From: Pontibacillus yanchengensis
Lineage (GTDB): Bacteria; Bacillota; Bacilli; Bacillales; BH030062
Direction: 5' to 3'
Length of the DNA: 64,000 nt
Assembly (NCBI RefSeq): GCF_009856295.1
Contig: NZ_WMEU01000002.1
Location: 496,001 to 560,000, forward strand
A program made the position numbers and the translations under genes. Shown piece after piece: positions 43,476 to 51,996 of this stretch (position 1 is the first letter of the stretch; the number at the start of each line of letters is the position of its first letter). The notes below the pieces were generated by a model. That model ran no database searches, was not told the DNA's origin, and saw nothing but the letters and a program-made list of their open reading frames with translations.

Positions 43476-44132
43476 ATGGAAACACATACAGAAGAACAAA
43501 AGGTCAATATGCCGCGTATCGGAGATGCTGCACCACAGTTTAGTGCTGCGACGAGTCAAGGTAATATTAATTTAGAAGATTACAAAGGTAAATGGGTCGT
43601 CTTGTTCTCTCATCCATCTGATTTCACTCCAGTTTGCACCACAGAATTTGTTGGATTTCAGGACATCTATCCCGAGCTAAAACAGTTAAACACAGAACTA
43701 TTAGGTTTAAGTGTAGATAGTGTTCCTTCTCATATTGCGTGGATTCGAAGCATTGAGGAAAATTTTGATACAAAAATAGAATTTCCGGTTATCGCAGACT
43801 TAGATAAACAAGTTGCTATGAAATATGGAATGATTATGCCAGGTGAGAGCCAAGTTGAAACAAGTCGAGCTGTATTTGTTATTGATGATAAACAGAAAAT
43901 ACGCTCTATAATTTACTATCCTCTTACAACAGGAAGAAATATGCAGGAAATTCTTCGTTTGGTAAAAGCTCTACAAACGACAGATGAACATGGGGTTTCT
44001 ACTCCTGCCAATTGGCAAGAAGGGGATAAGGCTGTTGTTTCTCCACCAAAAACCCAAGAAGAAGCAGCTAAACGTGCTCAAGAAGAAGGGATTGAATATA
44101 TCGATTGGTATATATCAAAGAAAGACGTATAA
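43476..44132 (+). CDS. Peroxiredoxin, 1-Cys (Prx6) type
   Basis: A 218-residue peroxiredoxin that reduces hydrogen peroxide and organic peroxides. The active site SHPSDFTPVCTTEF has the peroxidatic Cys54, Thr51 and Pro47. No other cysteine occurs in the protein, so it must use an outside thiol for recycling. The long C-terminal arm (about residues 160-218) is typical of the AhpC2/Prx6 subgroup. AAGGAGG precedes the ATG by nine bases. It is single and ended by a strong terminator. Confidence 0.92.
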   Translation: METHTEEQKVNMPRIGDAAPQFSAATSQGNINLEDYKGKWVVLFSHPSDFTPVCTTEFVGFQDIYPELKQLNTELLGLSVDSVPSHIAWIRSIEENFDTKIEFPVIADLDKQVAMKYGMIMPGESQVETSRAVFVIDDKQKIRSIIYYPLTTGRNMQEILRLVKALQTTDEHGVSTPANWQEGDKAVVSPPKTQEEAAKRAQEEGIEYIDWYISKKDV

Positions 44133-44157
44133 CCAATGTTATATAAACTCTAATAAT

Positions 44158-44191
44158 GAAGGAGGCTATCATGAAGATAGCCTCCTTTTTT
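44158..44191 (+). terminator. Terminator of the peroxiredoxin gene
   Basis: AAGGAGGCTATC with GATAGCCTCCTTTTTT. Confidence 0.9.
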
Positions 44192-44251
44192 AGTCGTCTA
44201 GGAAATTATAAACGGGTTGAGCTTCTAGGATAACTTTGATAAGGTGATTTG

Positions 44252-44470
44252 GCCACGTCCAAATCCAGAACCCAGCGACTAGCAAACTTCCTGCCCCTCC
44301 TTACGATAAGTCAACATCGAATCGCTACCGCTCTCCGTGTTTCCTTTCGGCCTACACGACGTAGATTGGTTCGATGTTGCTGCATGATGCAGCGGTTTTA
44401 ATCGAACTTCCTACAACGCATGTTTAGTAAAGTTTGTACGTCGCTAAACGGGCGCCCCGAGCTTTTGTTC
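44252..44470 (+). repeat. Dispersed intergenic repeat family, copy D, inner segment inverted
   Basis: The outer parts match copy A (CAGCGACTAGCAAACTTCCT, GATAAGTCAACATCGAATCG, GTACGTCGCTAAACGGGCGC, GCTTTTGTTC). The inner part 44341-44412 reads GGTTCGATGTTGCTGCATGA then TTTTAATCGAACTTCCT, the reverse complement of the inner part of copies A, B and F. The right end lies 10 bases from the stop of the PH-domain gene. Confidence 0.85.
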
Positions 44471-44480
44471 TTGTGCTAGA

Positions 44481-45101
44481 TTAATTGTTTATATAACGTT
44501 CAAATATAGCACCAAAATCTTTTTGGGTGTATTTTTCTTTGCTTTCTGCTAGCCAATTAAAGGCATGTTGATTGATTTGTTTAAATTCTTCAAATACCTT
44601 AGTGTCATTTCCATGAGTATGGTTTTGACTTAGAGCATTGGTCGCATAATCTAAGCTCTGTTTTGTGAAATTCATATAGGTGTCATTTTCTTGAGAGATC
44701 TCAGAGATTTTAAGTAATGCTTTGTACAAGTCTTTTAGTTCCTCAAGGTTCTTTTTGTTTACATCAATCGAGAAGTGTTCATTTCCCAATGTGAATTTGA
44801 TTTCTACGTCTAAATCGACAGTACCGGCTGTTTCAAGGGCGACATTCTTAATTGTGTTCTTGTAATAATCGTAACGCTTAAGAATGCGTTTTTTGCTTGT
44901 AGCACTTGTCCCATCAAGGTGAATGAGCGCTTTATTGGTGAAGCAGTACTCATCAGATTGAGACATGATAAGGAAATAGATGGTTTCGCCATCCTCATGC
45001 ATAACATAATCATCTGCATCAACCTTATCAAAATCTTCACGTTGAATAACTTTTCCTACATCACTAAGACCAAGTGCATCGGAAGCAACCTTTTTAAACA
45101 T
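44481..45101 (-). CDS. PH domain-containing protein, YvbH-like
   Basis: A 206-residue soluble protein. The N-terminal two thirds carry a bacterial PH fold (YFLIMSQSDEYCFTNKALIH, KKRILKRYDYYKNTIKNVAL, DLDVEIKFTLGNEHFSIDVN). The helical C-terminal domain ends in FNWLAESKEKYTQKDFGAIF. This two-part layout matches B. subtilis YvbH. Function is unknown; related PH domains are often linked to stress responses. AAAGGTTGG precedes the ATG. Repeat copy D lies just past the stop. Confidence 0.85.
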   Translation of the reverse strand: MFKKVASDALGLSDVGKVIQREDFDKVDADDYVMHEDGETIYFLIMSQSDEYCFTNKALIHLDGTSATSKKRILKRYDYYKNTIKNVALETAGTVDLDVEIKFTLGNEHFSIDVNKKNLEELKDLYKALLKISEISQENDTYMNFTKQSLDYATNALSQNHTHGNDTKVFEEFKQINQHAFNWLAESKEKYTQKDFGAIFERYINN

Positions 45102-45210
45102 GGAACCAACCTTTCCTTTGTGTACTTTTTCATCATTATTATATCACACACGAATTACAATAAAATGGAAAATCAGGATCTTTCTAGATAGTGCTGCTTC
45201 AAAGCCTTAT

Positions 45211-45238
45211 AAAAACAAGACTCTGAATTCCAGAGCCC
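45211..45238 (-). terminator. Terminator of the Lin0512-type gene
   Basis: On the minus strand GGCTCTGGAATTCAGAGTC is followed by TTGTTTTTAT. Confidence 0.65.
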
Positions 45239-45246
45239 TCTACTGA

Positions 45247-45606
45247 TTAATATCCAACTTCTACTGATGCATTGACCATATACATAAGGTCATTTTTGTC
45301 TTCTTTATCCGGCAACTCAATACCACTAGTAGTAAGCATACCACCATCCATAATTTCAACAGAGACATTTCCATAAGGAATGCATTGTTTAATAACATCG
45401 TAATCTAACTTTTCTTGATCTGTAGGTACAGCTAGCTTAATGTTTACTACCATGTTATCTAAGGATTGTTCTGGAAGGCTATAACGAATACCTGGCATAG
45501 AATTGGTGTGAATAGCATTTTTAATAGCGCGTTCTGCTGCTTTGGTTATGTTCTGGCCGTGAACGTCAACACCCATTCCGGTTTGAATAAATAACAATTG
45601 ATCCAT
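45247..45606 (-). CDS. Lin0512 family protein
   Basis: A 119-residue protein with the Lin0512 family pattern: LFIQTGMGVDVHGQNITKAA at the start, RAIKNAIHTNSMPGI, and a central beta-rich part. The family is conserved in Firmicutes and related to ring-forming alpha/beta proteins, but its role is unknown. A ribosome site (AAAGGGG) precedes the ATG. It is not overlapped by neighbours. Confidence 0.85.
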   Translation of the reverse strand: MDQLLFIQTGMGVDVHGQNITKAAERAIKNAIHTNSMPGIRYSLPEQSLDNMVVNIKLAVPTDQEKLDYDVIKQCIPYGNVSVEIMDGGMLTTSGIELPDKEDKNDLMYMVNASVEVGY

Positions 45607-45696
45607 ATATCATACAATCCCCTTTCAAAAATCAGTTAATACAATGGTATCACACATGCCGTTTGCGGTTGAAATGACAGGTGAATACATACATCC

Positions 45697-46287
45697 TTAA
45701 TGTTGTGTGAATGAGGAAAGGTGACTGGTCTCATTGTAATTGGTAACTTTCCAAGTTTCTTCAAAACGCTCGATGTTTGTAATACATGCGTTAATTAGTT
45801 TTGTTTTTCCAGAGCCAATCTCTCCATTAGAGAGTACAGACAGAATCCCATTAATAACAGCTCCATGTGCTACTAGTAGGATTTTTTGGTGGGGATATTG
45901 TTGATGAACTTGATGGAGTCCTTGCAAGATACGGGCTTTAAAATCCTCCCATGTTTCCATACCAGGATAATTTCGATCTGGATATAAGGTTTGAATCTCA
46001 TTAAAATACAAGCCTGACCCTTTTCCAAATGAGCGTTCTTTAAACGCGTCCATCTCGATAATTTCTGGAGGGGTTTTTATGTGCGTTTGAATGATTTCAG
46101 CTGTTTTTTTGGCGCGAGATAAAGGGCTTGAAATAATAGTGTCCCATTGCTCTGTTTTGAGATGCTCCCCACATTCTTTAGCTTGTTCTATTCCTAATTC
46201 ATTTAATGGGATATCCTCTTGCCCTTGTAGGCGTTTTTGTTTATTCCATTCTGTTTCTCCGTGTCGTACGAGACATATTGTTGTAAT
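45697..46287 (-). CDS. Histidine phosphatase (phosphoglycerate mutase-like) with a non-standard start
   Basis: The continuous frame encodes about 196 residues. The catalytic motif CLVRHGETEWN is near residue 7, ISSPLSRAKKTAEII near 58, and the second His in LLVAHGAVINGI. It should remove phosphate from a small phosphorylated metabolite. There is no ATG, GTG or TTG before the RHG motif. The natural start falls on ATT at 46287, nine bases after AGGA, with CTG at 46296 as the alternative and a TAG above. The first ATG (46053) would drop the catalytic His, so starting there gives an inactive protein. Confidence 0.7.
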   Translation of the reverse strand: MTTICLVRHGETEWNKQKRLQGQEDIPLNELGIEQAKECGEHLKTEQWDTIISSPLSRAKKTAEIIQTHIKTPPEIIEMDAFKERSFGKGSGLYFNEIQTLYPDRNYPGMETWEDFKARILQGLHQVHQQYPHQKILLVAHGAVINGILSVLSNGEIGSGKTKLINACITNIERFEETWKVTNYNETSHLSSFTQH

Positions 46288-46462
46288 AGTAATCAGTCCT
46301 AACTTCTATAATAATCTCTTCTTTATCTATTGAAGCGTATTTCTTCATGATAAGCAACTCAGAAAGACGTAAAATTGGATGGTATGGAATAGGTAAGAGC
46401 AGTGCCTTATTCTATCTAGTGCTAATAGTATAAAAGAAAGCTTACTAAAAGGTGTGAACGAT

Positions 46463-47119
46463 ATGACAAAATCTGTACTAGTCATTGCTGCACATCCTGA
46501 TGATGAACTGTTAGGAGTAGCAGGAACATTAAAGAAACTGATAAAAGAAGGACATACCGTCATTTCCACTATTGTAGCCAAAGGTAGAAAAGAAGAAGAA
46601 CATAAAATGAAGCAAAAAATGAAACAGGCAAATAAGGAAATCGGTATTAAGGAAGTTAAATTCCTTGAATATGAAAATTTAAAGCTTGAACAATTACCTC
46701 TCCATACACTGACCAAGGAAATCGAATTATTAATAAATCTTTACCAGCCCCAAATAATTTTCACTCATCATTATGGAGATGTAAATCGCGATCATCAAAA
46801 GGTTTTTGAAGCTGTATTAACTGCAGTTCGTCCTATACCTGGCCAATCCCCAATAGATCTGATAACTTTTGAAACTGTTTCTTCGAGTGAATGGAATATC
46901 CAAACCAATGATAAAACATTTAAACCCAATTACTTTGTGAATGTTACGGATTATATGGATGATAAAATCAAAGCTTTAAAGAGCTACGAGGTGGAGATGA
47001 GAAACTTTCCTCATCCTCGATCTTATGATGGAGTAAGGTATTTAGCACGAGTACGAGGAATGACAGTAGGGGTCCCCTACGCTGAAGCATTTGAATTGAT
47101 AAGGAGGGTGTGGCTATGA
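46463..47119 (+). CDS. PIG-L family N-deacetylase
   Basis: A 218-residue zinc-dependent deacetylase of the PIG-L/LmbE family. The metal block HPDDE is at residues 11-15 and the second ligand region is THHYGDVNRDH near 110-120. These enzymes remove acetyl from N-acetylglucosamine-type units; BshB of bacillithiol and MshB of mycothiol synthesis are relatives. It starts the six-gene operon 46463-52911. Its stop overlaps the next start by four bases. AAGGTGTG precedes ATG 46463, and GTG 46454 is open. Confidence 0.88.
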   Translation: MTKSVLVIAAHPDDELLGVAGTLKKLIKEGHTVISTIVAKGRKEEEHKMKQKMKQANKEIGIKEVKFLEYENLKLEQLPLHTLTKEIELLINLYQPQIIFTHHYGDVNRDHQKVFEAVLTAVRPIPGQSPIDLITFETVSSSEWNIQTNDKTFKPNYFVNVTDYMDDKIKALKSYEVEMRNFPHPRSYDGVRYLARVRGMTVGVPYAEAFELIRRVWL

Positions 47120-48420
47120 AGGCAAACGAAATTCTACCTCACTCAGATGTCATCAACATAATGGACGACTATTATGGAGTATCCTCCTCAATACCAGAAT
47201 TACCTCAACCAAAAACAATAAAGCACCAAAAACAGAAAAAAGCCAAAAAGAAATTAACTATATTAATAGCTACTTTCTGGGATTTTCCTCATACGGGAGG
47301 TTTATCGAATTATATCTCTAATTTACGGGATGGATTACAAGAAAAAGGTCATAAAGTAGATGTTATTTCTCCTAATCAATTTCCCACATCAGTAGTGGCT
47401 TCGTTAAAGAAGGAAGTTGAATCTGCATTAAATCGTTTTTTTAGAAAACGATACAAAACGGTTAGTAAAAAGATCCTTCAGCATGCAAGATTACTATTTA
47501 TATATGAACATATGCTTGCTCAGCATAAGAATATCGGCACTTATGACGTGTACCATGCACAGGATATATTTACTGCAAATGCATTAGGTCGATTAATAGG
47601 TGAGAAGAAGAAACCTATATTTTACACACCTCATGGTATGTTTACCAGCAACCGTTTGCGATTTAATCGAATTGAGAAAGGATCGATTGAAGAGGTCTAT
47701 TATTCGCATATGGAAAAGAAGGCCATCCAATATTCTGATGAAATCATTATTTTAGGAGATTCTTTTCGAAAACCTCTCATGGAATTAGGGGCCCGTAAAG
47801 AAAAGATGCTGACGATTCCTACTGGTATTGAATTTAATGCCACATTAGCGAAATCAGATAAAAGCAGTTCTAACAAACTTACGATAACCATTATTTCACG
47901 ACTGGGACCTAGAAAAGGGCACTCTGTATTCTTTAAAGCATTATCCTTGATCAAGGGTTCAATAGAAAATGTTGAGGTGTTAATTGTGGGTGATGGAGAG
48001 ATGCGATCACAATTAGAAAAGCAAGTGAAAGAGAGCAAACTATCCAATGTTACATTCTTAGGGAAAAGGGAAGACATTCCTGATTTATTAGCTAGAACCG
48101 ATATCTTTGTGCTACCTACGTTAAATGATACGTTACCTATTAGTATTATGGAAGCGATGCATAGTAAGGTAGCAATAATATCTACTACTAGTGGAAGCAT
48201 TCCTGAAATGATCAAGCATAGCGAGACAGGACTTCTTGTAGCTCCTGGTGATGTGCAAGCATTGTCCAATGCGTTAAAAAAGTTCATTCAGCAATCTAAT
48301 GAACGAAAAAAGGTAGCAAAGGCTGCTTATCAGTATGCGAAACAAAACTTTTCTAGAGAACGTATGGTCCATGATATTGAAGCTCGTTATCATGATCATG
48401 TTGGAGGAGATAACCGATGA
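47116..48420 (+). CDS. Glycosyltransferase family 4 (first of two in the operon)
   Basis: A 434-residue retaining glycosyltransferase with a GT-B fold. An unusual N-terminal extension of about 45 residues (ILPHSDVINIMDDYYG, then a Lys-rich stretch) comes before the first Rossmann domain (ILIATFWDFPHTGGLSNYI). The C-terminal half has VEVLIVGDGEMRSQL, FLGKREDIPDLLA and the EX7E-like region SIMEAMHSKVAIISTTSGS. It moves a sugar from a nucleotide donor to an unknown acceptor. A paralogue with the same extension is three genes downstream. AAGGAGG favours ATG 47116. It overlaps both neighbours. Confidence 0.9.
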   Translation: MKANEILPHSDVINIMDDYYGVSSSIPELPQPKTIKHQKQKKAKKKLTILIATFWDFPHTGGLSNYISNLRDGLQEKGHKVDVISPNQFPTSVVASLKKEVESALNRFFRKRYKTVSKKILQHARLLFIYEHMLAQHKNIGTYDVYHAQDIFTANALGRLIGEKKKPIFYTPHGMFTSNRLRFNRIEKGSIEEVYYSHMEKKAIQYSDEIIILGDSFRKPLMELGARKEKMLTIPTGIEFNATLAKSDKSSSNKLTITIISRLGPRKGHSVFFKALSLIKGSIENVEVLIVGDGEMRSQLEKQVKESKLSNVTFLGKREDIPDLLARTDIFVLPTLNDTLPISIMEAMHSKVAIISTTSGSIPEMIKHSETGLLVAPGDVQALSNALKKFIQQSNERKKVAKAAYQYAKQNFSRERMVHDIEARYHDHVGGDNR

Positions 48421-49592
48421 ACCATGATCATCCAGCAGTGGTCTTGGATCTGAGTGCTAATGGAGTAGGAGTCATTCGTAGTTTAGCAAGAAAAGGGATT
48501 GATGTGTATGCCTATGATAAAGAGTCATCTTATAGAATAGGGAAATCGAGATTGGCTGTATGTGATATATGTCCAAACCCTATAACGGAGCCTGACAAAC
48601 TTCTTCATTTCTTACAAACATTAGCTAAAGGATTACCTAAAAAGCCCGTTCTTTATGTAGGGTCTGATGATTTCGTTTCTTTTCAATCTCGCTATCGAGA
48701 TCAGTTAAGGCCTTACTTTTTGTTTCTTATTCCAGAACCAGAAATGATTGAAACCTTACTAGATAAGAAGGAAACATATAAGTTAGCTGTAGAGCATCAA
48801 ATCCCAACCCCGAAGACATTTTTTATTGATGATATAAGCCAATTACATGATGTCATTAGTGAAATTCAGTTCCCTTGTATATTAAAACCCTCCCATGGCT
48901 ATCAATTCCGTACAAAATTAAACAAAAAGGCAATACGGGTAGAGGATGCATCTCAATTAATGAAAGATTATGAGTACTATCAATCTATTGGAGAAATGGT
49001 CATTCAAGAAGAGATTCCTGGTGATAATCGTTGTTTCTATAAATTAGCTACCTTTTATGGGGAAGATATGAATTTATTGGCTTCCTTTACTCTCCAAAAA
49101 AATCATCAATTTCCGGCTGAATTTGGGACAGGTGCTCATATTGAAAGCCGCAAAGTACCTGAGTTATATACACTAGGTTTACCGTTTTTTCAAAACCTTC
49201 AACTAAAAGGGATTGCTATGGCTGAATTTAAAAGAGACCCTAGAGATGGTGTATTTAAATTTATTGAGATAAACCCACGTTTTTGGTTAACGCATAGTTT
49301 AACGGGAGCGGCGGCTGTTGATTTCGCGTACTTGTATTATTTATATATGACGAAACAAAAAACTCCCTCGACTATTGACTTCAAAGAAGGAATAAAATGG
49401 ATTTATTTAGTGCGTTATTTTCTCACTTACCTTGAAAAAAGGAAAGAGGGGAAGATGAATTTCCTTGAATTTATAAGAGGGCTTAAAGGGGAGAAGGTAT
49501 TTGCATTATTCGCAAAAGATGATGGGATGCCGTTTGTTCGAAGTTCTACCTCTCACTTATGGAAAGCTTGGAGAAAGAGAAGAAAGGAGTGA
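48417..49592 (+). CDS. ATP-grasp carboxylate-amine ligase
   Basis: A 391-residue ATP-grasp protein. The N-terminal part is a PurT/CarB-like preATP domain (VVLDLSANGVGVIRSLARKG). The ATP-grasp core includes PCILKPSHGYQFRTKLNKK, MVIQEEIPGDNR, GIAMAEFKRDPRD and FIEINPRFWLTHSL, with the metal-binding Glu-Ile-Asn. Such enzymes join a carboxylate to an amine using ATP. Together with the deacetylase it could add an amino acid to a freed amino sugar. It overlaps the previous gene by four bases. A coiled, basic C-terminal tail (LWKAWRKRRKE) may touch membranes. Confidence 0.87.
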   Translation: MNHDHPAVVLDLSANGVGVIRSLARKGIDVYAYDKESSYRIGKSRLAVCDICPNPITEPDKLLHFLQTLAKGLPKKPVLYVGSDDFVSFQSRYRDQLRPYFLFLIPEPEMIETLLDKKETYKLAVEHQIPTPKTFFIDDISQLHDVISEIQFPCILKPSHGYQFRTKLNKKAIRVEDASQLMKDYEYYQSIGEMVIQEEIPGDNRCFYKLATFYGEDMNLLASFTLQKNHQFPAEFGTGAHIESRKVPELYTLGLPFFQNLQLKGIAMAEFKRDPRDGVFKFIEINPRFWLTHSLTGAAAVDFAYLYYLYMTKQKTPSTIDFKEGIKWIYLVRYFLTYLEKRKEGKMNFLEFIRGLKGEKVFALFAKDDGMPFVRSSTSHLWKAWRKRRKE

Positions 49593-49597
49593 TAAAT

Positions 49598-50659
49598 ATG
49601 GATCGATCGAAAGGTTTAGTGGAACAAATAAAACAAACTAATATTGAGTCAAAGCTTACTTCCTCTTTTAATGAGGAGGTCATTGTTGATACGTCTATCG
49701 CTTGTCTGAAATCCACCTCACGAAGTAGTATCTATTCATTGACACTTTTGGGTAAACAGAGAAGCATTCCCATTATATTAAAAGTTTATAGTCATGCTAA
49801 ATACAAAAATGAAGTAGAGCTTGCCATCTACCGTCAAGCGCAAGATTACCTCGCGGATTTTTTGCCAGCTGTGTATCTGAATCACCAACAAGGGGATGAG
49901 ACGTGGGTGTTTATGGAGTTTGTCCAACAAGTTAGAGGGAGAACCTTCTTCTCCCCATCTCATTTAGACTACATCATTCCTGCTGTAGCACAACTCCACG
50001 CCCATACGTACCAAGTATCCCAAGATCCCAATCATCAACTATCTTCTTGCAATCTACCTGTTTACTACTCTGGCATTATGGCAAAAGAACGAGGGAAATA
50101 CAGCAAGAAAACCGTAAACTTTATAGAAAAATCGTTACAAGATAAACGTTTGAAATCAATACTTGCTCCTCATGCTGGGCCGCTTCTAACGATATATAAG
50201 AAAGAATTATTCATGTTTGATGAGTTGTTCCATGATGGGGTGGCCCTAACTCATGGTGACCTCCATATGCAGAATATATGCACGCATGATGTCTCAAAAA
50301 AAGAGCCATGGGATATTCAATTCATCGATTGGGAATCAGCAAAGATTGGTCCAGTCTGGTTTGACATGGTTGTATTAGTAGAATTGTTGTTAGGATTTCG
50401 AAAAGATTGGCAAGCTGATGCAGATATGATTCGAAAAAAATGTATTGATACGTATGTGAGGGAAATGAACAGTCATGGAATAACATTTCAAACAGACCCA
50501 CTAAAACTATACAAAATGGCTTACCTACAAAGAACGCTAGAAAAAGGATTACACACTCAACTCAGACGTATCTTTGATGGTCGAAAAGGAGAACTTTTAC
50601 CTTATCATTTAGAAAAAATCTCTACCTGGGGTAAGGAATTAGGGATTTATCAAGCATAA
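49598..50659 (+). CDS. APH-fold phosphotransferase (aminoglycoside/choline kinase-like)
   Basis: A 353-residue kinase-like protein. The nucleotide lobe is divergent. The catalytic loop HGDLHMQNI (near 226-234) and the metal motif FIDWESAKIGPVWFDM are intact, so it should transfer phosphate to a sugar or small alcohol. CotS-type and homoserine kinase-like proteins share this fold. It is six bases from the ATP-grasp gene and 17 from the second glycosyltransferase, inside the operon. AAAGGAGTG precedes ATG 49598. Confidence 0.85.
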   Translation: MDRSKGLVEQIKQTNIESKLTSSFNEEVIVDTSIACLKSTSRSSIYSLTLLGKQRSIPIILKVYSHAKYKNEVELAIYRQAQDYLADFLPAVYLNHQQGDETWVFMEFVQQVRGRTFFSPSHLDYIIPAVAQLHAHTYQVSQDPNHQLSSCNLPVYYSGIMAKERGKYSKKTVNFIEKSLQDKRLKSILAPHAGPLLTIYKKELFMFDELFHDGVALTHGDLHMQNICTHDVSKKEPWDIQFIDWESAKIGPVWFDMVVLVELLLGFRKDWQADADMIRKKCIDTYVREMNSHGITFQTDPLKLYKMAYLQRTLEKGLHTQLRRIFDGRKGELLPYHLEKISTWGKELGIYQA

Positions 50660-50675
50660 GAAGGAGGGGGGAGGT

Positions 50676-51944
50676 ATGGGGGAGAATATCCATCCCAGTT
50701 TACTATACGAACTAGATACCTTTTACGGAAACACTCCTAGAATATCTAAGGTTAATCTGAATGAAGCGGATATCAAAGGTACGCTTATTCCCAATAAAGA
50801 ATCACTAAAAATTCTAATCGTAACCTCATTTCGATACCCAATAACTGGTGGGTTATCACACTATATTACTGGGATTCAGAGGGGATTGCAAGAAGCTGGG
50901 CATGATGTAGATGTTCAAAGTCCAAGTCAACTTCCTGAAGAAGAATTTAGGGATAGGATTATCCAGTATAAAAAAGCGACTGAAACCTATTTGATAGATA
51001 GATTTGGAGAAGCAAATCCAAAAATCGTGAAGAATGCTAGCTTTATGCAAACTTATCAAATGTTCTTGGAGGAAAAAAATCTACAAAAGTATGATGTCAT
51101 TCACGCACAAGATTTGTTTTCTATATTCATTTTAGGCAAGCTTAATTCCATGTTTCAAAAACCACTATTTTTCACCCCTCATGGCTTATTCACTCAAAGT
51201 CGCTTGAAATTCAATAAAATTCAGCCCAATTCTGTAGAAGAAACGTATTTTAGCGAAATTGAAAAACAAGGCCTAAAAGCCGCTAATAAGGTAATCCTCA
51301 TAAGCAATTCGTTCAGAAAGCCACTTAAGGAATACGAAGCTTTAGATGAAAAAATGATTCGAGTTCGAACAGGAATTGATTTTTCAGTTGAAGATGTAAA
51401 TCGTAATCCTAATCAGGTCGTCATAACATGCATTGCTCGCTTATCTCCAAGAAAAGGTCATTCGTATTTATTAGAAGCACTCTCGCAAATGAAAGAGAAC
51501 TTAAATCATGTGAAGGTGAACATTGTAGGGGAGGGTACAATGCGTGAATCGTTAGAAAAACAAGCGAAACAATTAAAACTGGAGAATATTCGTTTTCTAG
51601 GAAAGCGATTTGATATAGAAGAGATATTGGCTACTTCTGATATATATGTTTTGCCAACTCTTAATGACAATTTTCCAATATCCGTTTTGGAGGCTATGTT
51701 TGCCAAACAAGCAATTATCACTACCAACTGTGGTGGAATTCCAGAGATGATTGAACACAACAGAACTGGGGTGATATGTGAGCCAGGTAATGTACAACAA
51801 TTAACAGAAGCACTGGAATTACTCATAAAGGATGCTTCTTTTAGAAAAATTCTTGGCACCAATGCCTATCACTATGCCAATCAATATTTAACGAACGAGA
51901 AAATGGTCGAGGGGATAGAAGAGGCGTATCGTAAAACAGTTTAG
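50676..51944 (+). CDS. Glycosyltransferase family 4 (second of two in the operon)
   Basis: A 422-residue GT-B enzyme, paralogous to the one at 47116. It shares the N-terminal extension (LLYELDTFYGNT), ILIVTSFRYPITGGLSHYI, the DVIHAQDLFSIF block, LFFTPHGLFTQSRLKFNKI, and SVLEAMFAKQAIITTNCGGI for the donor site. Two similar transferases in one operon suggest two sugar additions. The ribosome site is GAAGGAGGGGGGAGG. The gene ends 52 bases before the epimerase. Confidence 0.9.
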   Translation: MGENIHPSLLYELDTFYGNTPRISKVNLNEADIKGTLIPNKESLKILIVTSFRYPITGGLSHYITGIQRGLQEAGHDVDVQSPSQLPEEEFRDRIIQYKKATETYLIDRFGEANPKIVKNASFMQTYQMFLEEKNLQKYDVIHAQDLFSIFILGKLNSMFQKPLFFTPHGLFTQSRLKFNKIQPNSVEETYFSEIEKQGLKAANKVILISNSFRKPLKEYEALDEKMIRVRTGIDFSVEDVNRNPNQVVITCIARLSPRKGHSYLLEALSQMKENLNHVKVNIVGEGTMRESLEKQAKQLKLENIRFLGKRFDIEEILATSDIYVLPTLNDNFPISVLEAMFAKQAIITTNCGGIPEMIEHNRTGVICEPGNVQQLTEALELLIKDASFRKILGTNAYHYANQYLTNEKMVEGIEEAYRKTV

Positions 51945-51996
51945 GGTTAGAAAGAAGAAAAGGAAAAATAGACAAATATAGAAAGGGGGGATTGGT

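Noticed and set aside
46091..46333. Plus-strand frame of 80 codons
   Set aside because: It is antisense to the N-terminal RHG part of the histidine phosphatase.
47700..48287. Minus-strand frame of 195 codons opposite the first GT4 gene
   Set aside because: The plus-strand protein has full family motifs; the antisense frame is a composition effect.
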